Under the pieces are notes generated by a model. It searched no databases and was not told the DNA's origin. It was given only the letters and a program-made list of their open reading frames with translations. Below, piece after piece: positions 6,281 through 12,266 of a DNA stretch of 16,192 bases; position 1 is the first letter of the stretch, and each line of letters opens with the position of its first letter. Source of the stretch: CAZMXI01 sp964570205 (lineage in GTDB: Bacteria > Planctomycetota > Phycisphaerae > Tepidisphaerales > Tepidisphaeraceae). The DNA lies in assembly GCA_964570205.1 (NCBI GenBank), contig CAZMXI010000115.1, positions 1 through 16,192 on the forward strand. Direction: 5' to 3'. Both the position numbers and the translations under genes were made by a program.

Positions 6281-6296
6281 GCCGGTCACCACCGGC
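6281..6296 (-). other. Small hairpin in the rplB-rpsS gap
   Basis: A perfect 6-bp inverted repeat, GCCGGT with ACCGGC, encloses a 4-nt loop, 10 nt beyond the L2 stop and 28 nt before the S19 start. No T-tract follows. The function is unknown. Confidence 0.35.
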
Positions 6297-6306
6297 AACA
6301 CTCGGA

Positions 6307-7173
6307 TTACACGTTAACCGTCTGCGGACGCTGCTGGTGCGGCCCGAACTTGCGCCGCCTCAGAATCAACTTCTCACTGCTCTTCCTCGGGCTGCGAGTC
6401 TTGCCGCCCTTGGCCAGAACGCCCGTCTTCGAGCAGGGGTGCCGGCCGCCATTGGCCCGGCCTTCGCCGCCGCCCATCGGGTGGTCGATCGGGTTCATCG
6501 ACTTTGCCCGCGTATGCGGACGGATGCCCATGTGACGATTGCGCCCGGCCTTGCCGATGCTGACGTTGATCCAGTCCAGGTTGCCAAGCTGCCCGATGGT
6601 CGCCCGGCACGCCGAACGCACCCGCCGCATCTCGCCGCTTGGCAGGATGATCACCGCCCACTCGCCTTCCTTCGCGCCCAGCCGACCAACTCCGCCTGCC
6701 GAGCGGATCAGCTTGCCGCCCTGCCCGGGATTCAACTCGATGTTGTGAATCTCCAGGCCCGACGGGATGTTCGCCAGCGGCACGCAATTGCCCACGTCCG
6801 GACCGGCGTTCGGCCCATTCATGATGGTCGCGCCAACCTGCAGACCCTTGGGCGCCAGCACATAAGCCTTCTCGCCATCCTCGTATTGGATCAGGGCAAT
6901 GAAACACGACCGGTTCGGGTCGTACTCGATCCCCAGCACCTTCGCCGGAACATCGTCCTTCCGCCGCTTGAAGTCGATCACCCGGTACATCTTCTTATTG
7001 CCGCCCCCGCGATGCTTGGCGGTGATGACGCCGTGATGGTTGCGCCCGCTGGCGCGGCGCTTCGGTTTCAGCAGCGACTTCTCCGGCGAGAACTTCGTCA
7101 GTTCCGCCTTGTAGTCCAGCACGCTGCCCGAGCGCCGCCCGGGACTCGTCGGATTGTAAAACTTGATGGGCAT
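6307..7173 (-). CDS. rplB: 50S ribosomal protein L2
   Basis: L2 is essential for subunit joining and peptidyl-transferase centre formation. The 288-residue product starts MPIKFYNPTSPGRRSG and contains RNHHGVITAKHRGGGNKK and LPSGEMRRV. It also has the signature NPIDHPMGGGEGRANGG around residues 227-243. His231 matches the key E. coli His229. Met233 replaces the histidine found at E. coli 231, a variant I believe also occurs in Bacteroidota. The C-terminus is extended by about 12 residues after KLILRRRK. GAGG precedes the ATG at good distance, and the gap to rplW is 9 nt. Confidence 0.98.
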   Translation of the reverse strand: MPIKFYNPTSPGRRSGSVLDYKAELTKFSPEKSLLKPKRRASGRNHHGVITAKHRGGGNKKMYRVIDFKRRKDDVPAKVLGIEYDPNRSCFIALIQYEDGEKAYVLAPKGLQVGATIMNGPNAGPDVGNCVPLANIPSGLEIHNIELNPGQGGKLIRSAGGVGRLGAKEGEWAVIILPSGEMRRVRSACRATIGQLGNLDWINVSIGKAGRNRHMGIRPHTRAKSMNPIDHPMGGGEGRANGGRHPCSKTGVLAKGGKTRSPRKSSEKLILRRRKFGPHQQRPQTVNV

Positions 7174-7182
7174 ATTCGCCTC

Positions 7183-7461
7183 TTAGAACAGTTCGATTCT
7201 CGAGTTCTCTTCCAGCACGACCACCGCGCGTTTCCAGTCGCCGGTCGTCGCCATGCGATACCGCGAGCGGCGCGGCTTGCCCTTGCGGGTCATCGTCCGG
7301 ACCTCGGCGACCTTCACCGAATACAACGACTCGATCGCCTTCTTGATCTGGTCCTTGCTGGCCCTCGGGCTGACCTGAAACGCGTACGCATTCAGCGTCT
7401 GTTGCTGGTGCGTGCTCTTCTCGGTGACCAGCGGCTTGATGATGATGTTGATGTTGTCCAT
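7183..7461 (-). CDS. rplW: 50S ribosomal protein L23
   Basis: L23 sits at the tunnel exit and is the docking site for trigger factor and signal recognition particle. The 92-residue product has the expected IIKPLVTEKST near the start, AFQVSPRASKDQIKKAIE in the middle, and VRTMTRKGKPRRSRYRM for the rRNA-binding loop. The length is normal for bacteria. The ATG has GAGG about 8 nt upstream. It follows rplD after 33 nt. Confidence 0.97.
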   Translation of the reverse strand: MDNINIIIKPLVTEKSTHQQQTLNAYAFQVSPRASKDQIKKAIESLYSVKVAEVRTMTRKGKPRRSRYRMATTGDWKRAVVVLEENSRIELF

Positions 7462-7494
7462 GGATTGCCTCGCTGCCTTGGCGAAAACCGCCGC

Positions 7495-8109
7495 TTACGC
7501 CAGAATCGCCTCCAGCCCGGCCTTGGTCGTCACCAGCATCCGTGTCTGCAGAAGATCCCAGGCATTGAGCTGCGGCACCGTCGTCAGCGTCGCCCGCTCG
7601 ATGTTCCGCGCGGCCCGCTCAATGCCCGCATCATGCTGCGGCAGCGCCACCAGGCACGTCCGCTCGATGCCCAGCGCCTTCAGAATCCTCGCCACGTTCT
7701 TCGTCTTCGGCTCATCCAGCTTGATCTCGTCCACCACCCGGATTTCCTGGCTCTGGATCTTGCTCAGAATCGCGCTGTCCCGCGCGAGGCGCCGCATCTT
7801 CTTCGGCATCGCCAGCCGCCAATCCTTCGGACGCTTCTTCTTGGCGTGGCCGCCGCCAACTTTGACCGGATTGCGGATGCCGCCTGTGCGGGCGTTGCCC
7901 GTGCCCTTCTGCCGGAAAATCTTCCGCGTCGAGCCAGCCACCTCGCCCCGAGCCAGCGTCCGAACCGTTCCCTGTCGCTGGTTCGCGTGATACATCACCA
8001 ACGCCTGCTTCAGCAGGGCCGGGCGAACCTCGCCGCCGAGCTTCTGCTCGTCGATCTGGAACTTAGCGACCTCCTGGCCGGCCTGGTTGTAAATCGGTAT
8101 CTCAATCAT
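7495..8109 (-). CDS. rplD: 50S ribosomal protein L4
   Basis: L4 lines the exit tunnel with a long loop, and in E. coli it represses the S10 operon by acting on the mRNA leader. The 204-residue product carries the tunnel loop STRKIFRQKGTGNARTGG (about 60-77), then GGHAKKKRPKDWRLAMPKK. A Rossmann-like globular part with ARILKALGIER follows. The length is typical. The start has no clear Shine-Dalgarno site. Instead, a CGGACAA-type heptad array ends 6 nt upstream, and GGA triplets within it might serve. Whether L4 autoregulates this operon is unknown. Confidence 0.97.
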   Translation of the reverse strand: MIEIPIYNQAGQEVAKFQIDEQKLGGEVRPALLKQALVMYHANQRQGTVRTLARGEVAGSTRKIFRQKGTGNARTGGIRNPVKVGGGHAKKKRPKDWRLAMPKKMRRLARDSAILSKIQSQEIRVVDEIKLDEPKTKNVARILKALGIERTCLVALPQHDAGIERAARNIERATLTTVPQLNAWDLLQTRMLVTTKAGLEAILA

Positions 8110-8115
8110 GGCGTT

Positions 8116-8154
8116 CTGTCCGTTGTCCGTTGCCCGTTGTCCGTCGCTGGCGAC
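8116..8154 (-). repeat. Heptad repeat and palindrome module before rplD
   Basis: Read on the plus strand, CTGTCCG, TTGTCCG, TTGCCCG and TTGTCCG are four tandem heptamers. They run directly into GTCGCTGGCGAC, a 12-bp near-palindrome with one mismatch. The layout and sequence match the element before rplP at 4838-4875, including the orientation relative to the downstream gene. Confidence 0.78.
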
Positions 8155-8191
8155 CTATCATCCGGCCACGCTCGACCGACCGCTGACAAAC

Positions 8192-8878
8192 CTATTTCTT
8201 CTTCTCTTCCGCCTGCTCCACCGCCACCTTGATCTTCGCCGTAACGCTCTTGCGCACATACAGCAGCGAGCCGTTCGGCCCGGGCAGCGCGCCTTTGATC
8301 AGCAGCAGGTTGTTGTCGGGATCGATTCGGACGAGGAAGTGGTTGCGGGTCGTCACGCGGTCCATGCCCATGTGGCCCGCCATCTTAAGGCCCTTGCGGG
8401 GCTTGCCGCACGAGCCGCGGGCGGTCGCATGCGAAGCGATCGAGCCCGGCGAGCGGTGCTTGCGCTCGGTCCCGTGCGAGCCCGGCTGCCCACCGAAATG
8501 GTGCCGCTTCATCACACCCTGCGTCCCCTTGCCCTTGCTCGTCCCCACCACGTCCACGAACTGCACGTCCTTGAAGATGTCCACCGTCACCGTCGCGCCC
8601 GCGGAAACGTCGCTGGCGGCTTTCAACCGCACTTCACGGAAGAAACGCTTGGGCTCCACACCGGCCTTCGCCGTATGCCCGATCTCCGGCATGGTGCTGT
8701 GCCGCGGCTTGCAGCCCTCGAAACCGAGCTGAACCGCGAAATAGCCGTCGCTGTCCACCGTCTTGACCTGAGTCACGCTGCACGGCCCGGCCTGCACGAC
8801 GGTCACCGGCACAATCGTGCCCTTCTCGTCGTAAACCCGGGTCATCCCCAGTTTCCTGCCAATGAGTGCGGGTGTCAT
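8192..8878 (-). CDS. rplC: 50S ribosomal protein L3
   Basis: L3 is an early-assembling protein whose central extension reaches the peptidyl-transferase centre. The 228-residue product begins MTPALIGRKLGMTRVYDEKG. It has VQAGPCSVTQVKT, the extension with HHFGGQPGSHGTERKHRSPG, and KGLKMAGHMGMDRVT. The C-terminus is Lys/Glu-rich. The start is fixed by homology, yet no AGGAGG-like site lies upstream; CCTCC lies there instead. It is separated from rpsJ by 198 nt of structured sequence, an unusually long gap for this operon. Confidence 0.97.
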   Translation of the reverse strand: MTPALIGRKLGMTRVYDEKGTIVPVTVVQAGPCSVTQVKTVDSDGYFAVQLGFEGCKPRHSTMPEIGHTAKAGVEPKRFFREVRLKAASDVSAGATVTVDIFKDVQFVDVVGTSKGKGTQGVMKRHHFGGQPGSHGTERKHRSPGSIASHATARGSCGKPRKGLKMAGHMGMDRVTTRNHFLVRIDPDNNLLLIKGALPGPNGSLLYVRKSVTAKIKVAVEQAEEKKK

Positions 8879-9036
8879 GTGCGTTCAGGCAGAGGAGGCC
8901 AACTCGCTCGGGGCCTCGTGCCCACTCCTGTTCGGCCGACGACCGGCATGACCGGCGACAGCGGAAAATACATCACCGGGAGACGTGGCCCTCGGGGGCT
9001 TCATGGGTTCTTGGCTGAACCCCACGCTCCACCACT
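8879..9036 (-). promoter_or_regulatory. Structured leader before rplC
   Basis: This non-coding stretch holds inverted repeats on the transcript strand: GGGTTC with GAACCC (9005-9022, 6-nt loop), GCCC with GGGC (about 8990-9001), and GAGGCC with GGCCTC (8895-8917, 11-nt loop). The last lies 16 nt before the L3 start. I see no convincing promoter in it. It may be a translational control region for rplC-rplD, which is inference. Confidence 0.4.
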
Positions 9037-9061
9037 AAAAATGCCCCTTCGGGCAGGGGCA
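9037..9061 (-). terminator. Terminator-like hairpin after rpsJ
   Basis: On the transcript strand TGCCCC pairs with GGGGCA around an 8-nt loop and is followed at once by TTTTTA. This is the form of an intrinsic terminator or attenuator. It begins 15 nt after the S10 stop. An alternative 5-bp stem (TGCCC with GGGCA) can form within it. Genes downstream belong to the same operon, so partial termination is more plausible than complete. Confidence 0.5.
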
Positions 9062-9076
9062 GACGAGCAAAAAAGA

Positions 9077-9385
9077 CTAAGCCTTGATTTTCACGAAGAC
9101 GCCGGCCGGAACCACAAGGCGATTCAGCGCCTCGATCGTACGGGCCGTCGGCTCGAAAATGTCCACAACGCGCTTGTGCGTCCGCATCTCGAACTGCTCT
9201 CGAGATTTCTTGTCAATGTGCGGGCTGCGCAGGACGGTGTACCGCTCAATGCGGGTCGGCAGCGGAACCGGACCACACACGCGGGCGTTGGTCCTCTTCG
9301 CATGCTCGACGATCTCCTTCGCCGATGCGTCGAGGGCCCGGTGGTCGTACGCTTCCATCCGAATTCGAATCCTGTCGCCAGTCAT
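9077..9385 (-). CDS. rpsJ: 30S ribosomal protein S10
   Basis: S10 is a head protein of the small subunit that also acts as NusE in transcription antitermination. The 102-residue product is of normal length. It shows RIRIRMEAYDHRALD, the GPVPLPTRIERYTVLRSPH loop, and KKSREQFEMRTHKRV. The ATG has AGGAAG about 3-8 nt upstream. It is the first gene of the ribosomal operon, has its own promoter, and is followed by a terminator-like hairpin that may set its expression apart from the genes after it. Confidence 0.98.
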   Translation of the reverse strand: MTGDRIRIRMEAYDHRALDASAKEIVEHAKRTNARVCGPVPLPTRIERYTVLRSPHIDKKSREQFEMRTHKRVVDIFEPTARTIEALNRLVVPAGVFVKIKA

Positions 9386-9407
9386 ATCTTCCTAGTCCCA
9401 GCAGCTT

Positions 9408-9422
9408 TGCCCCGAATGGGCA
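9408..9422 (-). promoter_or_regulatory. Hairpin in the rpsJ leader
   Basis: On the transcript strand TGCCC pairs with GGGCA around a 5-nt loop, 22 nt before the S10 start codon. Its sequence resembles the terminator-like hairpin on the other side of rpsJ. It may influence S10 translation; this is inference. Confidence 0.35.
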
Positions 9423-9463
9423 CGCAGTAGTCCCGCAGTCACCTGCAAAGTGACAGACCGGAA

Positions 9464-9491
9464 AGTCTAGTGAATCACACGCTGTTGTCAA
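9464..9491 (-). promoter_or_regulatory. Sigma-70 type promoter for the ribosomal operon
   Basis: Reading the minus strand, a perfect -35 box TTGACA (9491-9486) is followed after 16 nt by TAGACT (9469-9464), a 4 of 6 match to the -10 consensus. The expected start of transcription near 9457 gives a leader of about 70 nt before rpsJ. It lies in the 140-nt gap after the lipoprotein gene. Confidence 0.7.
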
Positions 9492-9502
9492 GTCGGCTCA
9501 TG

Positions 9503-9519
9503 CGCGGATTTTGCCCGCG
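9503..9519 (-). other. Hairpin after the envelope cluster
   Basis: A 5-bp stem, CGCGG with CCGCG, with a 7-nt loop starts 6 nt after the stop codon of the lipoprotein gene. No T-run follows, so this is at best a weak or Rho-assisted 3' end for the upstream transcript. Confidence 0.25.
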
Positions 9520-9525
9520 ATCCCG

Positions 9526-10653
9526 TCAGCGGCACCTCAACAGGCTCATCACCGAGTACGCCGTCCCGTAGGGCTTGTGATAATCCCACATCGCGTAGTC
9601 CCACCACGACCCATCCGCCTCCTGGTACGGCAGGATGCCCGATGCCACCATCGGCCCATACCGGCGCCCGCCTTCCCCCAGTTTCTCAACCAACAACGCC
9701 GCGTAATAGTGGCCGAAATAGTAGTAGTATGGTGCGGTCTGATACCAGGAGGAATGCGGCAGGTGCCTCTTGCGGCCCATCTGAATGTAATTGTGTTCCC
9801 GTTCAAATTCCTCCAGTCCCGCTTCGCATTTGGCCTTATCCATCTTGCCAAAGCCCCACAACAACAACGCAAAATTGCATGCCTGGTTCCGCCCGATGCT
9901 GCCTCGCGGCATGTTCGCATCCATCCGTGGCACATATTGCAGACCAAGGCTGTAGACGTACGACCCATTGGGGATGCGCATTTCGGCCAGCCGCCGGAGT
10001 GCCCGCTCAGCCATCTTCTCCGGCAGTTTCACGCCCGACCTCTCCGCCTCCCACAAGGCCACCAGCCCGGCCGCCGTGCCGAAACTTGTCGGCTGGTCCG
10101 CCGGAACCTGCGTGCCGACCTCAAAATCGTAATAGTTCCAGCCTCCCATGTAAGTTTGGTAGCGAGCCAGACGATCCAGGTGCCAGTTCACCGCAGACAC
10201 AATCCGTGGGTCCGGATTGCTGCGCATCTCAATGGATAGTGCCTGCACAACATAGATGTGCGCCCATATGTTGTAGAGCAGGTCCGCCGTGTCGCGACGA
10301 GCCTGGCCATGTTCCACGAGGAACTCCACCCCCCGGGCATGAGCTTCCTTCTCGCCGACCTCACGCAAAGCCATGACACACAAGGAAGTTGTGGCCGCCC
10401 GCATGCCGTCGTGGGTACCGGGGATCACCGAATAGACCTCGAACCCGCGCGTTTCCAAGCCGGAGCCCCAGGATCCGTCGGGATTCTGGCTGGCAACCAG
10501 ATAAGCTACGCCTTTGGCAATCGCCTGGTCCACCTGGGCACGGTAGCCCGGGCCCTCCACGGGCCTGGTGTTCGGGGCGGCTGTTGAGAAGAGCGGCGTC
10601 CTTGAGGAGCAGCCCGCCATCCCAATTAGAATCAGGACGGGGATAATTCTCAT
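9526..10653 (-). CDS. Lipoprotein with prenyltransferase/squalene-oxidase repeats
   Basis: The 375-residue product has a lipoprotein signal: hydrophobic residues 3-14 end at Cys15 in GMAGC. The mature part is an alpha/alpha-toroid of the prenyltransferase/squalene-oxidase repeat type. QW-like motifs are at 56-63 (QNPDGSWG), 168-176 (YMGGWNYYD), 228-232 (PNGSY) and 344-353 (QEADGSWWDY). The DxDD acid motif of squalene-hopene cyclases is absent, so cyclase activity is not indicated. A Tyr-rich stretch (309-317) is notable. Its ATG overlaps the stop of the adaptor gene by 4 nt, which suggests translational coupling and joint work in the envelope. The substrate or partner is unknown. Confidence 0.85.
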   Translation of the reverse strand: MRIIPVLILIGMAGCSSRTPLFSTAAPNTRPVEGPGYRAQVDQAIAKGVAYLVASQNPDGSWGSGLETRGFEVYSVIPGTHDGMRAATTSLCVMALREVGEKEAHARGVEFLVEHGQARRDTADLLYNIWAHIYVVQALSIEMRSNPDPRIVSAVNWHLDRLARYQTYMGGWNYYDFEVGTQVPADQPTSFGTAAGLVALWEAERSGVKLPEKMAERALRRLAEMRIPNGSYVYSLGLQYVPRMDANMPRGSIGRNQACNFALLLWGFGKMDKAKCEAGLEEFEREHNYIQMGRKRHLPHSSWYQTAPYYYYFGHYYAALLVEKLGEGGRRYGPMVASGILPYQEADGSWWDYAMWDYHKPYGTAYSVMSLLRCR

Positions 10654-12110
10654 TTTTTATCCTGCGGAACGATCTGATCGCCTTCTTTCAGCCCGGATCG
10701 GATTTCCACCAGCTTGCCGTCCGACTGCCCCACCGTCACGTCGCGTCTCTCCGTCTTGCCATCCTTCAGCCGCACCGTCACTTGGCCGCCCGAAAGGTGG
10801 TCAATCGGGATCACGATGACACTCTCGACCCTGCCGGCTTCGACCTTCACGTTGGCCTTCATGCCAGGCAGAAGCCGAGCATCCACCTTCTCGATGCCAA
10901 TGGGCAGCACAAAGCCGAAGCCGGGCGGCTGCGCCCGGGGGGCGGCCAATGGAGCGCCACACGTGCCCTCGTACACCACATGCGGCATCGCCGCCGCGGT
11001 GATGCGCGCCTTGGCGCCCTGCCGAACCCAGAACGCCTGCATCTCGTTCAGGCTGATCTCAAGCCGCAACTTACCAGGGGCGACGAGTTGCATCACGGTC
11101 GCGCCGGCGGCGATCTTATCGTCCGGCTTCAGGACGCGATCCGAGCCCGTTCCCTCGGGCAACTGATGGTAGACGACTATGCCGTCGAACGGCGCTTTGA
11201 AACTGAACAGGCCGGAATCCGCCTTCAGATCCGAGAACTTCCGCTCGGCCTGCTCAACGGCGATGTGCGCCGCCGACAGCGTGTTCTTCCGCAGGACGGC
11301 GCCATGCTCCTGCGCGCTTTTCAGGTTCGCCAGTGAATGCCTCGCGGTAATCAGGCTTTCCTGCATCCGGCGGTCCATATTCGGGTACTCGTATGTCTTC
11401 AGCCGTGTGTTGCGGTCCTGGTAGACTTTCAGGTTCACTTTCGCCATGTCCGCCCGCCGCAACGCGCGCTTGATCACGATGTCGGCCGTGGCGTTGGTCA
11501 GTTCCTCGGACTTGTACATCTTGCGAAGCTGGTCCAGCTCATCCTCCTGGTCTTCCAGAGAGAACTTCGCCGACTGCAACTGCAAATCGGACATCATCAA
11601 CGTCTGGGGACCTTCGACCGTTTCCCACCACTTCACGGAGTTCTCGGTGTTCTTGAACGCCTCCTCCTGTTGCGCGAGCGCCAGCGCCTCGGCTTCCTTG
11701 GCAATCTGCTGGTCCTTTTCCACCTTGCGCAGCGCCGAGCGGGCGGCCGTCAGTTCGTTCTCAACCTGCACGATCATCCATTTGTAATTCGTGTCTTCGA
11801 GCACCAGCAGCGATTCGCCCTTCTTCACCGACGCCAGATGTCCGGCCGCCGACACGACCGAGAAGGGCCCGCCATACGCCCGGCCCTTGAGTTTCACTTC
11901 GAAGGCATCCGCCGGCAGCAGCGTGGCATCGGTCTGGATGTCAACGGAGATGGTGCCTCTCTTCACCGTGTGCGCCGGCGTCTTGGGCGGCGTTGCGGGC
12001 TGCGTTGCAGCCGGTTCGGCGGGCGCGTCAGCCGACCATGCGGGCGGCACTGCCAACAAGCCGGCGAGAAATGGAGCGGCCACGGCGGCCAAGAGTATGC
12101 GGGATGCCAT
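10650..12110 (-). CDS. Secreted HlyD/RND-type periplasmic adaptor
   Basis: The 486-residue product resembles membrane-fusion adaptors of efflux and secretion systems. Residues 1-26 form a cleavable signal peptide (cleavage near AWS-ADA), then a Pro/Ala/Thr linker to about 48. A lipoyl-like half with KKGESLLVLED (97-107) precedes a long, Glu/Lys-rich coiled-coil hairpin (about 112-300). The second lipoyl half is FKAPFDGIVVYH (304-315). A barrel domain follows with LLPGMKANVKV (413-423) and VIVIPIDHLSGG. I chose the ATG at 12110 because GGAGGA lies 9-14 nt upstream and the signal peptide starts there. In-frame codons further upstream give an unlikely tail. No pump gene lies nearby in this window. 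Confidence 0.87.
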   Translation of the reverse strand: MASRILLAAVAAPFLAGLLAVPPAWSADAPAEPAATQPATPPKTPAHTVKRGTISVDIQTDATLLPADAFEVKLKGRAYGGPFSVVSAAGHLASVKKGESLLVLEDTNYKWMIVQVENELTAARSALRKVEKDQQIAKEAEALALAQQEEAFKNTENSVKWWETVEGPQTLMMSDLQLQSAKFSLEDQEDELDQLRKMYKSEELTNATADIVIKRALRRADMAKVNLKVYQDRNTRLKTYEYPNMDRRMQESLITARHSLANLKSAQEHGAVLRKNTLSAAHIAVEQAERKFSDLKADSGLFSFKAPFDGIVVYHQLPEGTGSDRVLKPDDKIAAGATVMQLVAPGKLRLEISLNEMQAFWVRQGAKARITAAAMPHVVYEGTCGAPLAAPRAQPPGFGFVLPIGIEKVDARLLPGMKANVKVEAGRVESVIVIPIDHLSGGQVTVRLKDGKTERRDVTVGQSDGKLVEIRSGLKEGDQIVPQDKK

Positions 12111-12169
12111 GTGTGAGATTCCTCCAGACAGACGGCCGGGCGACGTCGCCATGGGCTGGCGAAAACCCC

Positions 12170-12184
12170 GCCGGCCGAACCGGC
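12170..12184 (-). other. Short hairpin in the adaptor leader
   Basis: GCCGG pairs with CCGGC around TTCGG on the transcript strand, followed by GCGGGG and TTTTC. It lies just downstream of a possible promoter and could be a weak attenuator. Support is slight. Confidence 0.22.
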
Positions 12185-12186
12185 AC

Positions 12187-12214
12187 ATCATACGCTGTGC
12201 AAGATTGTTCTCCA
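12187..12214 (-). promoter_or_regulatory. Possible promoter before the adaptor gene
   Basis: TGGAGA (12214-12209, 4 of 6 matches to the -35 box) and TATGAT (12192-12187, 5 of 6 matches to the -10 box) are separated by 16 nt in the 156-nt gap after the LptC-like gene. It could give the adaptor and lipoprotein genes separate expression. GC-rich planctomycete promoters are poorly defined, so this stays tentative. Confidence 0.33.
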
Positions 12215-12266
12215 GACCCTACGACGCGGAAAGGCGCATTATGGCGATCGGGCAGGCGCCCGGAGC

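Noticed and set aside
8116..8154. Heptad arrays as a CRISPR-like array
   Set aside because: The units are 7 nt with no spacers; this is a short tandem repeat, not a repeat-spacer array.
6337..8232. Long plus-strand open frame of 631 codons
   Set aside because: It lies opposite rplB, rplW and rplD, spans their boundaries, and has His/Arg/Leu-rich composition typical of an antisense shadow in GC-rich DNA.
8108..9430. Plus-strand open frame of 440 codons across rplC and rpsJ
   Set aside because: It mirrors two certain ribosomal genes and a gap, shows no domain and has shadow-like composition.
9526..10653. Squalene-hopene cyclase
   Set aside because: The protein is only 375 residues, is a lipoprotein and lacks the DxDD motif, so only the repeat fold can be claimed.
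12111..12191. Upstream in-frame start for the adaptor gene
   Set aside because: The extra 27 residues are Arg-rich and would bury the signal peptide. The start at 12110 has a clear GGAGGA site.
12249..12262. Terminator after the LptC-like gene
   Set aside because: There is a 5-bp CGGGC/GCCCG stem close to the stop codon but no T-tract, so termination is not supported.
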